From: Acholeplasmataceae bacterium UBA5769
GTDB lineage: Bacteria; Bacillota_I; Bacilli_A; Acholeplasmatales; Acholeplasmataceae
Length of the DNA stretch: 39,668 nucleotides
Direction of reading: 5' to 3'
NCBI GenBank assembly: GCA_002418725.1
Contig: DIER01000004.1
Location: 9,978-49,645, forward strand
In this document: positions 32,021 through 39,668 of the stretch, piece by piece
Numbering within the stretch: position 1 is the first letter of the stretch
Layout of the letters: every line of letters starts with the position of its first letter
Made by a program: the position numbers and the translations under genes
Notes under the pieces: model-generated
Told to the model about the DNA's origin: nothing
Databases searched by the model: none
What the model saw: only the letters and a program-made list of their open reading frames with translations

Positions 32021-34028
32021 GTGTGTGATCCTTCTTGTTTTTCTTTTTATCGACGATGCCAAAATCCATCTTCTTTTGCGCAAGATCGACATCTAAGAGT
32101 TCTACTTTAATCGTATCCCCTAAACGATACCTTTTTCCTCGGTTACCAACAAAGGTTAAGTTCGTTTCATCATACATGTAGTAGTCATCCAAGACACGCA
32201 GTGGTACAAAACCTTCAATGCCATTTGATAATTTAACAAACATCCCTGATGGCATCATCTGAGAAATGGTAGCACTATAGGTATGTCCAATCTTGTCTTG
32301 CATGTATTCACAAGACTTTAATTTTGAGACATCTCTTTCCATTTGAATGGCTTTTCTTTCTTGGTCGGATGTATGCTGTGCCACCGAAGGCATCATCTCT
32401 TCAAAATGATAAACATCACGCTTATAGTTGCTGGACTCACCTAAAACAAAGCGATGAATCAAACGATGTAACATCAAGTCAGGATATCTTCTAATCGGTG
32501 ATGTGAAATGCGTATAAAATCTCGCACCTAAGCCATAATGTGGTGATAATGCTTCACTGTATTTCGCTTTTTGCATCGCGCGAAGTAAGATCATATGTAC
32601 CACATATTGATATGGTGTATGTGCGGTATGTTCCGTTAAAACTTGCAACGGTTTTGGATTGCCGAGTTGTTTAAAATTCACTGGAAAACCAAGTTTTGCA
32701 ACCGTTTGAAAAGCTGTCTTTAACTTGATTTGATCAGGTTGTTCATGGATGCGGTAAATAGATGGGAGGTTACTGTGAAACATGTGAAAAGCAACGGTCT
32801 CATTGGCAATCAACATAAACGATTCAATCAGTTCTTCTGCTTCATCCGTCTTACGTTCATAAACGTCTAAAACACGTCCTTTATCATCCACGATAAAACC
32901 TAATTCAGAAGATTCAAATTCGATTTCTCCACGTTTTTTACGGATCACTTTAAGCTTTTGAGAAAGTTCGTTCATTAAGATGAGCATACGCTCTATCTGA
33001 TCATCATTCAACGTTTTACCATGCAATAAAAACTGATTGACCTCATGATAGTTCATCCGACGTTTGCTTTCAATAAATGATTTTTGAATATCATAAGATA
33101 CCACTTTACCATCCATGCTAATCTTCATGATACAAGATAATGTCAGCTTGGTTTCATGTGGGTTTAATGAACACCAATCGTTTGAAAGTTTGTGTGGAAG
33201 CATAGGAATGACACGATCAGCCAAATAAGATGACGTCGATCTTTGATACGCTTCTTCATCTAAAGAAGATCCTTCTTTGACATAATGTGAAACATCGGCA
33301 ATATGTACACCTAACAGGTAATGATCATCTTCAACAGACAAACTGATGGCATCATCTAAATCTTTGGCATCCTTGCCATCAATGGTGATGATTAACTGAT
33401 CTGTTAAGTCCAATCGTTCCTTCTTTTCTTGTTCAACATCGATGTGCAAAGTAGAAACGTCATGCATCACTTTCTCGGAAAATGTTTGTGGCCAATCATA
33501 GCCTGCAACAATTTTTAACGTATTGATATCGGGATCATTGATGTGTCCAATAATCTTTTTAACGGTGGCATAAACTGCAAATTGATCAACTGAGTCTACG
33601 CTTAACATGACAACATGTCCAAAGACTAACGTCTCGCCGCCTTCAACTTCAAGTCTTCGATCAATATAGGTATCAGGTTCAAAGAAAAGACCTTTTTTTG
33701 TTTTTTTAACGGTAGCAACAACAAGCGATAGTGAGCGTTTAACAACGTCGATCACTCTTGGTACAACACCTTCTTTAACTAAAACGATATCATCATGCAT
33801 CGCGTCTAATAAATCGCGACCTTCAAGATAGAGATCTTCAAGTTCTTGTCTTAAAAAACCGAACGTTTTCTTATGATCTAATCGACCAATAAGAATGTCT
33901 GGTTTTAACATATAATACGGATCTTCAAAGATTAAATGGGGGAACAGGTTTAAATCCAATTCTCCAACAAGATCTTTATGAAGTTTTCTGGTTTGGTGCT
34001 CATAAAACATTAAATATACATTTTTCAT
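31983..34028 (-). CDS. rnr: Ribonuclease R
   Basis: A 681-aa 3'-5' exoribonuclease. The RNB active site is intact: D217, D223, D225, D226 in the D-x5-D-x-D-D pattern (TIDGKDAKDLDDA). It continues with HIADVSHYV and SPIRRYPDLMLHR. A C-terminal S1 domain (YSATISQMMPSGMFVKL) is followed by a basic tail. It is somewhat short at the N-terminus for RNase R. GAGGT lies 6 nt before the ATG. First gene of rnr-smpB-patatin-PAP2-GNAT. Confidence 0.95.
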   Translation of the reverse strand: MKNVYLMFYEHQTRKLHKDLVGELDLNLFPHLIFEDPYYMLKPDILIGRLDHKKTFGFLRQELEDLYLEGRDLLDAMHDDIVLVKEGVVPRVIDVVKRSLSLVVATVKKTKKGLFFEPDTYIDRRLEVEGGETLVFGHVVMLSVDSVDQFAVYATVKKIIGHINDPDINTLKIVAGYDWPQTFSEKVMHDVSTLHIDVEQEKKERLDLTDQLIITIDGKDAKDLDDAISLSVEDDHYLLGVHIADVSHYVKEGSSLDEEAYQRSTSSYLADRVIPMLPHKLSNDWCSLNPHETKLTLSCIMKISMDGKVVSYDIQKSFIESKRRMNYHEVNQFLLHGKTLNDDQIERMLILMNELSQKLKVIRKKRGEIEFESSELGFIVDDKGRVLDVYERKTDEAEELIESFMLIANETVAFHMFHSNLPSIYRIHEQPDQIKLKTAFQTVAKLGFPVNFKQLGNPKPLQVLTEHTAHTPYQYVVHMILLRAMQKAKYSEALSPHYGLGARFYTHFTSPIRRYPDLMLHRLIHRFVLGESSNYKRDVYHFEEMMPSVAQHTSDQERKAIQMERDVSKLKSCEYMQDKIGHTYSATISQMMPSGMFVKLSNGIEGFVPLRVLDDYYMYDETNLTFVGNRGKRYRLGDTIKVELLDVDLAQKKMDFGIVDKKKNKKDHTHENYRSKQKGKA

Positions 34029-34045
34029 AGATTTACCTCACACGT

Positions 34046-34054
34046 ATTATACCA
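34046..34054 (-). promoter_or_regulatory. Extended -10 of the rnr operon
   Basis: TGGTATAAT on the minus strand, 17 nt before the rnr start; no clear -35, and the stem-loop at 34056-34084 occupies that place. Confidence 0.5.
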
Positions 34055-34055
34055 T

Positions 34056-34084
34056 GAATGGGGAGGTTTTCACCTGCCCCATTC
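34056..34084. other. Stem-loop with GAAA tetraloop between esterase and rnr
   Basis: Read on the minus strand: GAATGGGG, bulged C, AGGT, loop GAAA, ACCT, CCCCATTC, giving 12 paired bases. No T run follows, so it is not a standard terminator. It abuts the rnr -10 box. Confidence 0.6.
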
Positions 34085-34089
34085 TGTAA

Positions 34090-35004
34090 TCATTGAACGT
34101 TTAAATATTTTTTTAGGCGTTCTATTTTCACCTGATGATGAGTGGATGCCCCGCCTTCATGTCCTGCATTGGGATACTCATAAATTTCTTTATCGACATC
34201 AAGTAAATCGAAAGCTTTCATAAAGTAGACCGCAGGGCATATATCGTCTTTCAATCCTACAGAAGCAATCAATGGTGCTTTAATTCTGGGTGCAAAATAA
34301 ATGAGATCAAAATAGGATAAACTTTCTAAAATCTGTTTTTTATCTAGTTTCTTCTCATCAACATAGTCTGCGATTTCTCTGACTGAACCGTTTCTGGTTT
34401 GAATGCGTCCTTCAAAAAAACTGTAGCTTGGCACATCGGCAAACGTTAAGAAAACATCACTTAACCCCGCTAAGGCGAAAACAATACCGCCACCTTGGGA
34501 GCCACCGTGTAGAATAATTTTATGCTGATCAACAAAAGGTAGTGTTTTCACTAACTGAATCAATTGCAGTCCGTCTTGATACACATGTTTTAAGTAATAA
34601 TGTTCAGGGTATCCTAGTCCTCTGGTCATGAGACGATGATCCCCTGAAGGATAGGGAAAACGATCTTTGGTTAAACCTCTTTGCCCTCTGATATCGATGG
34701 CAAAAACATTCATACCCAAATCATACCAATCTTTATATTCTAGAGGTTCACCTTTATGCCATCCATATCCATGAAACATTAAGATGGTGGGACGAACACC
34801 TTCTTTGTGTTTCAGATAAAAGCCATAAATCGTTTCTTTCTTAGCACCTCTATAACTAAACTCACCCACTTCATCGATACCTTCTTGATCGTATAAGGGA
34901 TGCACTTGAAAGTTAAAAGGTATTTGTCGTAACTCATCGATTGCATGTCTCCAGAAGGCATCAAACTGTTTGGGTTCTCTTCGATTGTTATCGATTGATG
35001 TCAT
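34090..35004 (-). CDS. Acetyl xylan esterase / cephalosporin-C deacetylase family hydrolase
   Basis: A 304-aa alpha/beta hydrolase of the AXE1 family. Nucleophile S169 in HGGSQGGG, D253 in GLKDDICP, and H282 in NAGHEGG; the family N-terminus FDAFWRHAIDEL and the DIRGQRG loop are also present. It removes acetyl groups from sugars or related esters; no signal peptide, so it acts inside the cell. The start is ATG at 35004, 8 nt after AAGGAG; a GTG three codons earlier is not preferred. An esterase before rnr is also seen in Bacillus (yvaK-rnr-smpB), though of another family. Confidence 0.88.
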   Translation of the reverse strand: MTSIDNNRREPKQFDAFWRHAIDELRQIPFNFQVHPLYDQEGIDEVGEFSYRGAKKETIYGFYLKHKEGVRPTILMFHGYGWHKGEPLEYKDWYDLGMNVFAIDIRGQRGLTKDRFPYPSGDHRLMTRGLGYPEHYYLKHVYQDGLQLIQLVKTLPFVDQHKIILHGGSQGGGIVFALAGLSDVFLTFADVPSYSFFEGRIQTRNGSVREIADYVDEKKLDKKQILESLSYFDLIYFAPRIKAPLIASVGLKDDICPAVYFMKAFDLLDVDKEIYEYPNAGHEGGASTHHQVKIERLKKYLNVQ

Positions 35005-35024
35005 AAAAATCACTCCTTATTTTT

Positions 35025-35030
35025 ATTATA
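35025..35030 (-). promoter_or_regulatory. Probable -10 of the esterase gene
   Basis: TATAAT on the minus strand 20 nt before the start; weak -35. Confidence 0.4.
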
Positions 35031-35084
35031 TGCTTTATCAAACATTTCGCTATCAAATCTATTTTTTTCTCATTTGAAAAAGCG

Positions 35085-35090
35085 TATAAT
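35085..35090 (+). promoter_or_regulatory. Probable -10 of the anion permease gene
   Basis: TATAAT, predicted start near 35097. It would put an ATG at 35100 only three bases into the transcript, supporting the ATG at 35118 instead. Confidence 0.45.
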
Positions 35091-35117
35091 GGTCTCGATA
35101 TGACATGGGGGAATCCG

Positions 35118-36239
35118 ATGAAAAAAGTGCTCGCTTATCTTTATAAAGACAAAGTATTTGTGGTTGCATTGATCTTTGCTATAGGGTCGATGTTTTTTAT
35201 TGCACCATCACTTGATTATCTCGATTATATCAACTACAAAGTGCTTATTATTATGTTTACCCTTATGCTCGCTGTTGCAGGAATTTATGAGACCCACTTC
35301 TTTGATTTTGTAGCAACCAAACTTGTTTTACACTTTAGATCCATCAAATGGATAGGTTTAGTCATCATCATCGTGACATTCTTTTTAGGCATGCTTCTCA
35401 CCAATGATGCGGTGCTTTTAACCCTTGTCCCGTTTACAATCTTTATCACCAAACATACCAAAAAGGAAAAATATGCGGTAATGATTATCATTTTGCAAAC
35501 CATTGCTGCAAACATGGGAAGTGCACTCACACCGATGGGTGACCCCCAAAACATTTATCTTTATGCGTTCTATGATATTCCTTTTAAGGATTTTTTGATG
35601 ACGACCGCTGTGGTTACTCTATCAGGATTCTTCCTTGTGACCGTAACCGCGATCATTAAAATCCCTCATCAAGCGTGTGAACTTAACATCGTTGCACCTA
35701 CTGTGAATTGGAAGAGATTTGCTTTATATATGCTTATCATGGCAAACGCGTTACTCTCTGTGCTTCGCGTCTTACCTGAAACATACACCATTCTCATCAC
35801 CATGATCTTGGCTATGATTTACGGAAGACATTTATTTAAACGTGTGGATTATACGCTACTCTTGACGTTTACCTCGTTTTTCATTTTTACAGGAAACTTA
35901 GGTCAGATCACGTGGATTAAAGATAGCATTAGTCATCTTCTTGATTCGAGATTATCTGTCTTTTTTACAGGATTAATCACGTCACAGTTTATCTCAAATG
36001 TACCTGCAGCAGTCCTACTCTCTACCTTCACCGATCGCGCATACTGGCAACCTTTACTGCAAGGTGTTAACATCGGTGCGATGGGGACGATCATCGGTTC
36101 CCTTGCGAGTCTTATCACGTTTAAATATGTGATGCGGGAATATCGTAGTGAAGCGAAGACTTATTTAAAATCATACACCATCATCTCAATCATTTTTATC
36201 GCCATCATCTCAACGTTAACACTTCTCATTACCATATAA
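35118..36239 (+). CDS. ArsB/CitM (ion transporter superfamily) anion permease
   Basis: A 373-aa protein with about ten helices. The two signature regions of the ArsB/NhaD/CitMHS superfamily are present: LLTNDAVLLTLVPFTIF (first half) and ANMGSALTPMGDPQNIYL (the loop of the inverted repeat), with FISNVPAAVLLS in the second half. It should move a di- or tricarboxylate or another anion with protons or sodium; substrate unknown. The start is ATG at 35118, 5 nt after GGGGGA. Confidence 0.85.
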   Translation: MKKVLAYLYKDKVFVVALIFAIGSMFFIAPSLDYLDYINYKVLIIMFTLMLAVAGIYETHFFDFVATKLVLHFRSIKWIGLVIIIVTFFLGMLLTNDAVLLTLVPFTIFITKHTKKEKYAVMIIILQTIAANMGSALTPMGDPQNIYLYAFYDIPFKDFLMTTAVVTLSGFFLVTVTAIIKIPHQACELNIVAPTVNWKRFALYMLIMANALLSVLRVLPETYTILITMILAMIYGRHLFKRVDYTLLLTFTSFFIFTGNLGQITWIKDSISHLLDSRLSVFFTGLITSQFISNVPAAVLLSTFTDRAYWQPLLQGVNIGAMGTIIGSLASLITFKYVMREYRSEAKTYLKSYTIISIIFIAIISTLTLLITI

Positions 36240-36264
36240 AAAGGGCTCAATTGAGCCCTTGTTC
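36238..36264. terminator. Bidirectional terminator, perfect 20-bp palindrome
   Basis: AAGGGCTCAATTGAGCCCTT (36241-36260), with T5 on the minus strand and TTG on the plus. It contains the glycerophosphodiesterase stop codon and follows the permease stop. Confidence 0.85.
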
Positions 36265-38097
36265 ATATTTCTTAAAGAACTGTTTCAAGAGTTCTATCAC
36301 AAACTCTGGCGTGTTTTTTGCATAAGCGATTTCTTTAGCTAACACCGGTCGATCGGTGATAATACCATCGACATCACTGTCGACAACTTCTTTTAAATCT
36401 GATTCCTGGTTTACAGTCCAAATGTAGACCTTTTTTCCTTTTTGATGGGCAACGTCAATAAACGATTCGTTCCCACGAAAAAACGTGAGTGACAATCCGT
36501 AATGATCGGCATAAGGCGCGTTGACTAAATCTTCATAACGACCGAAAAAGGTGTGGACAAGGAGTAAGGTTTCTACGTTTGGGTTAAGTCGTTTGATTCT
36601 TTCTAGTTGAAGGTTAGAGAAAGATAATATCACGGTTTTATCCATCATGTCATGAACATCTAAAAGTGCGATAACTTCTAACTCAAGCGCTTCGTTTTGT
36701 TCCTTGAACTCTAAGAATAATCTTGTCCTTCTTTGAATCAGTTCTAGTGCTTCTTCTAGGGTTGGTACTTGTTCACCTCTAAAATCTTCTGAAAACCATG
36801 ATCCTGCATCAAGCTCTTTGACTTGAGCAAGGGTAAGTTGATTGATGTTTCGGCTAACGGTATCGTTTGTCGTTCTTCTTGTGGTGGCATCATGCATCAA
36901 TACAGGGACACCATCCACTGTTCTTCTGACATCAATTTCAACTGCATCGACACCATTGATGATAGCAAGTTCAATCGCAGATAATGTATTTTCTGGTGCG
37001 TCAGCCGATTGACCACGATGTGCAACAATCTCAGCGACATTAAAAATTTCAATCGGTGTACGCTGTGCATTGACTAAACTGATCACGGCAACCAAGTTAA
37101 CAATAAAAAGAATGATTCCTGCGAGAATAACACCTTGTTTTAACGTTTTTTCATGTTTAAATGGTTTCATTTTGATTTGTCTTACCGGTATCGACTTCAA
37201 CAGGTGATCTTTTTGTCTTCCTTCTTCATACCATGAGGTTATCAATGCGAAATTGATGGGGATCAACGTGATGGTTGCTAAAAAACCAACGACAACATAA
37301 ACAGAATAAAACACACTTAAAATAACCGATAAGACGTATGGCGTTCCTCTTGTTAAGGAGACGATCGCACCAATCAAGAAAACAATCACGGCATAAAAAA
37401 GGTATAAAATGACGTTTAAAATGACGTTCATCATGATAAACTCAAAACTCATCTCCAAACGTTTACCTTTAAGCATATACTTAGAAGCTACTTTCGCTTC
37501 TTTAGGTGTCATCTTATCGATGGCGTAAAGATTCACGGAAAAGATGGTTTGAATAAATAAAACAAAGATGAGGATAATCAGAAAAACCATGCCAACAATA
37601 AACCAAGCATTGGTATGGATAATCTCCAATAATTCATCTGGAATATTAATCGTTTGTGCAATACCAACCACATGGAAAAGTTCAATTAAAATAAAGAAGA
37701 AAAAGGCTGGAAGCAAAATTCTAACATGGTATCTTCTTAAAACTACGACGACTCTTTTTGATCCTTTAATCAAGAGATCTTTCATACCTAAAGTCTCTTC
37801 TTTAGAACCCGAATCAAAAATCATCGAAAGGATGATCATTTCAATCATCATGTAAAACGATAAAATGGTGAGTAATAACATTAAACTCAGGATGGTAAAT
37901 GGTTTGGTCAAATATTCAAAAAGTAATGCATTGGTAATGTAGACATAGCCTGAGAGTTTAATCGATGTGTAAAATAAAAACTGAGCCAATGGAAAAACAA
38001 TCAGAACACCCAGTGCCCGATACATCAGTTCGAAGTAAAATAAGGTTTTGAAATTGTACTTCAGTAAATGAAGTGTATCCTTTAATGTTTTTTTCAT
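36247..38097 (-). CDS. Membrane glycerophosphodiester phosphodiesterase
   Basis: A 616-aa two-part protein. Residues 1-345 form a membrane domain with about eight helices (GPDPase_memb type). Residues about 355-600 form a GDPD barrel with H360-R361 (VAHRGQSADAPENTL), E387 and D389 (DAVEIDV), and H402 (LMHDATTRRTTND), so the active site is intact and probably outside the cell. It splits glycerophosphodiesters, and possibly lipid-linked glycerol phosphate, to glycerol-3-phosphate. GAGGT lies 4 nt before the ATG. Confidence 0.92.
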   Translation of the reverse strand: MKKTLKDTLHLLKYNFKTLFYFELMYRALGVLIVFPLAQFLFYTSIKLSGYVYITNALLFEYLTKPFTILSLMLLLTILSFYMMIEMIILSMIFDSGSKEETLGMKDLLIKGSKRVVVVLRRYHVRILLPAFFFFILIELFHVVGIAQTINIPDELLEIIHTNAWFIVGMVFLIILIFVLFIQTIFSVNLYAIDKMTPKEAKVASKYMLKGKRLEMSFEFIMMNVILNVILYLFYAVIVFLIGAIVSLTRGTPYVLSVILSVFYSVYVVVGFLATITLIPINFALITSWYEEGRQKDHLLKSIPVRQIKMKPFKHEKTLKQGVILAGIILFIVNLVAVISLVNAQRTPIEIFNVAEIVAHRGQSADAPENTLSAIELAIINGVDAVEIDVRRTVDGVPVLMHDATTRRTTNDTVSRNINQLTLAQVKELDAGSWFSEDFRGEQVPTLEEALELIQRRTRLFLEFKEQNEALELEVIALLDVHDMMDKTVILSFSNLQLERIKRLNPNVETLLLVHTFFGRYEDLVNAPYADHYGLSLTFFRGNESFIDVAHQKGKKVYIWTVNQESDLKEVVDSDVDGIITDRPVLAKEIAYAKNTPEFVIELLKQFFKKYEQGLN

Positions 38098-38112
38098 AGC
38101 AACCTCATCTTT

Positions 38113-38121
38113 ATTTTAACA
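38113..38121 (-). promoter_or_regulatory. Extended -10 of the glycerophosphodiesterase gene
   Basis: TGTTAAAAT on the minus strand, about 15 nt before the start; placed after the eno terminator. Confidence 0.45.
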
Positions 38122-38134
38122 CGTTTTATAAGAT

Positions 38135-38164
38135 CAAAAAAAGGCTTGTGCCCAAGCCTTTTTG
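38135..38164 (-). terminator. Terminator of eno
   Basis: Stem AAGGCTTG / CAAGCCTT with 4-nt loop and T7 on the minus strand, 13 nt after the eno stop. Confidence 0.9.
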
Positions 38165-38176
38165 CGTTTTCTTAAA

Positions 38177-39469
38177 CTACTTTAAGTTATAAAATGATTT
38201 TAAACCAAGATATTGTGCAGTCGCACCAAGTTGATCTTCAATTCTTAATAACTGATTGTATTTCGCAATACGATCGGTACGTGAAGCAGATCCTGTCTTG
38301 ATTTGTCCTGCATTGGTTGCCACTGCGATATCTGCAATGATGGTGTCTTCTGATTCACCAGATCTGTGTGAAACCACAGCGGTGTAACCTGCACGTTTCG
38401 CCATTTCAATCGCATCAAACGTTTCAGTGAGTGTACCAATTTGGTTGACTTTAATCAAAATAGAGTTTGCAATACCTTTTTCGATACCGTGTGCTAATTT
38501 TTCGGTGTTTGTTACGAATAAATCGTCACCAACAAGTTGAATTTTTGAACCTAGAAGTTTAGACAAGTAAGCCCAACCTTCCCAGTCATTTTCATCAAGA
38601 CCATCTTCAATCGAGATGATAGGATATTTTTGAATTAAACCTTCATAGAAATGGGAAAGTTCTTGAGATGTAAATTCTTTTCCACCTTCACCTGCTAAAA
38701 CATACTTCTTGGTTTGCTTGTTGAAAAATTCAGAAGATGCGACGTCCATACCTAAGAAAATATCTTTTCCAGGGGTGTATCCTGCTTTTTCAATCGCTTC
38801 CATAATCACTTGAAGTGCTTCTTCGTTTGAACCTAAGTTAGGTGCGAATCCACCTTCATCACCAACACTGGTGTTGTATCCCTTTTTCTTAAGAACGCTC
38901 TTTAAATTATGGAATACTTCAGCTCCCATACGAATCGCTTCTTTAAATGATTTCGCACCAACGGGTAAAATCATAAATTCTTGGAAGTCAACGTTGTTAT
39001 CTGCATGTGAACCACCATTGATAATGTTCATCATGGGCACAGGGAGTTGTTTCGTATTGAATCCACCAAGGTATTGATAAAGCTCAACACCTAAGAAATC
39101 TGCAGCAGCTCTCGCCGATGCCATAGAAACACCTAAAATCGCGTTAGCTCCTAATTTAGACTTGTTTTTTGTCCCGTCAAGTTCAATCAATAATTTGTCG
39201 ATAGCAACTTGATTTGTCACATCAAATCCAATTAATTCTGGTGCAATCACTTCGTTGACGTTGTTGACTGCATTTAAAACACCTTTACCTAAATAACGCT
39301 TTTTGTCACCGTCTCTTAATTCGACAGCTTCATGTTCTCCCGTGGATGCTCCTGATGGAACAATTGCGCGTCCAAACGCGCCAGAATCTGTGTAAACTTC
39401 GACTTCAATGGTTGGGTTACCACGTGAATCGAGCACTTCGCGTGCATAAATATCGCTGATAAATGGCAT
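38177..39469 (-). CDS. eno: Enolase
   Basis: A 430-aa glycolytic enzyme converting 2-phosphoglycerate to phosphoenolpyruvate. Landmarks: IYAREVLDSRGNPTIEVEV, GASTGEHEAVELRD, SVGDEGGFAPN, ISIEDGLDENDW, VGDDLFVTN, ILIKVNQIGTLTE and the signature-end VVSHRSGESEDT. Complete and of normal length. AAGGAG lies 7 nt before the ATG. It appears monocistronic, with its own promoter carrying a palindrome. Confidence 0.98.
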   Translation of the reverse strand: MPFISDIYAREVLDSRGNPTIEVEVYTDSGAFGRAIVPSGASTGEHEAVELRDGDKKRYLGKGVLNAVNNVNEVIAPELIGFDVTNQVAIDKLLIELDGTKNKSKLGANAILGVSMASARAAADFLGVELYQYLGGFNTKQLPVPMMNIINGGSHADNNVDFQEFMILPVGAKSFKEAIRMGAEVFHNLKSVLKKKGYNTSVGDEGGFAPNLGSNEEALQVIMEAIEKAGYTPGKDIFLGMDVASSEFFNKQTKKYVLAGEGGKEFTSQELSHFYEGLIQKYPIISIEDGLDENDWEGWAYLSKLLGSKIQLVGDDLFVTNTEKLAHGIEKGIANSILIKVNQIGTLTETFDAIEMAKRAGYTAVVSHRSGESEDTIIADIAVATNAGQIKTGSASRTDRIAKYNQLLRIEDQLGATAQYLGLKSFYNLK

Positions 39470-39516
39470 AATTTCACTCCTTTATTTAGTTTTTTGCCTG
39501 TTATTTAACCATTATT

Positions 39517-39545
39517 ATTATACACAAAATGTGTATGATTTGAAA
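39517..39545 (-). promoter_or_regulatory. eno promoter with overlapping palindrome
   Basis: TATAAT (39517-39522) on the minus strand with a weak TTTCAA -35 (39540-39545) at 17 nt. A perfect palindrome ATACACA-AAA-TGTGTAT (39520-39536) fills the spacer and the upstream half of the -10, a classic repressor position. Confidence 0.6.
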
Positions 39546-39566
39546 TATTAATACCAATAAAAACGT

Positions 39567-39668
39567 TTACTTACTAAAACGATAACTATAGATAATCCCT
39601 ACAATGAAGAAGACGATGTCTAAGATGTTGCCAATTTGAAAAAAACCAGAACCTAGAGGATTCAAAAA
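39567..39668 (-). CDS. C-terminal end of a membrane protein (cut by window edge)
   Basis: Only the last 33 codons are in the window, ending in TAA at 39567-39569. They encode a hydrophobic segment (GNILDIVFFIVGIIYSY) and a short basic end RFSK. Not recognised; too short to assign. It lies upstream of eno on the same strand. Confidence 0.5.
   Translation of the reverse strand, partial: FLNPLGSGFFQIGNILDIVFFIVGIIYSYRFSK

Noticed and set aside
32021..32092. 24-codon N-terminal extension of SmpB
   Set aside because: It is the basic 3' end of rnr in another frame; the family start MKIIAQNKKA has a ribosome site.

Overview
This window looks like chromosomal DNA from a wall-less relative of the Firmicutes, most likely Acholeplasmataceae; I cannot name the species. 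Gene order closely follows Bacillus: pgsA-recA, rny-ymdB-miaB, the yqe/com cluster, alaS-ruvX-DUF1292-trmR-trhP1-trhP2-greA, and esterase-rnr-smpB. The peptidoglycan gene mltG, normally between DUF1292 and trmR, is missing. TGA is used as a stop in many genes, often inside 4-nt ATGA overlaps, so the code is the standard one. That excludes Mycoplasma and Spiroplasma, which read TGA as Trp.

Layout. 1-3.5 kb: miaB (cut by the window edge), ymdB and rny, each followed by its own promoter or terminator. 3.7-9.4 kb: an accessory block holding an anchored protein of unknown function, a TspO-like membrane protein, a 7TM-GGDEF diguanylate cyclase, and an operon of a lone B12-binding protein with an ABC exporter. 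This block lies between recA and rny, which are near neighbours in Bacillus. 9.5-11.2 kb: pgsA-recA. 11.2-11.5 kb: rpsT. 11.6-15.8 kb: comEA-comEC-holA-exonuclease. 15.8-17.4 kb: an IS110-family insertion sequence. 17.5-21.6 kb: an RDD protein, then the greA-yqeG-yqeH-yqeK-rsfS-yqeM operon. 21.6-28.4 kb: an alanine T-box operon (alaS, ruvX, DUF1292, trmR, trhP1, trhP2, YgjP-like protease) with stop/start overlaps throughout. 28.5-34 kb: a PAP2 phosphatase, then rnr-smpB-patatin-PAP2-GNAT. 34.1-39.7 kb: an esterase, an ArsB/CitM-like permease, a membrane glycerophosphodiesterase, enolase, and a cut-off membrane gene.

The most interesting region is the IS110 element. Its ends can be placed from a 7-bp direct repeat around a CT core. 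The noncoding left end carries a 9-nt copy of the target sequence up to and including that core, followed 4 nt later by an 8-nt copy of the right flank. This is what a bridge-RNA target guide should look like. The right end also supplies a perfect -35 box that would form a promoter at a circle junction. Other points of note: T-box control of the enzymes for 5-methoxyuridine at the tRNA wobble base, palindromic operator candidates at the B12-protein and enolase promoters, and a YmdB with Trp in place of the active-site His.

Most genes lie on the minus strand in tight operons, and terminator hairpins often overlap stop codons. I saw no tRNA, rRNA or CRISPR. All functions are read from motifs and synteny; no database search was run.
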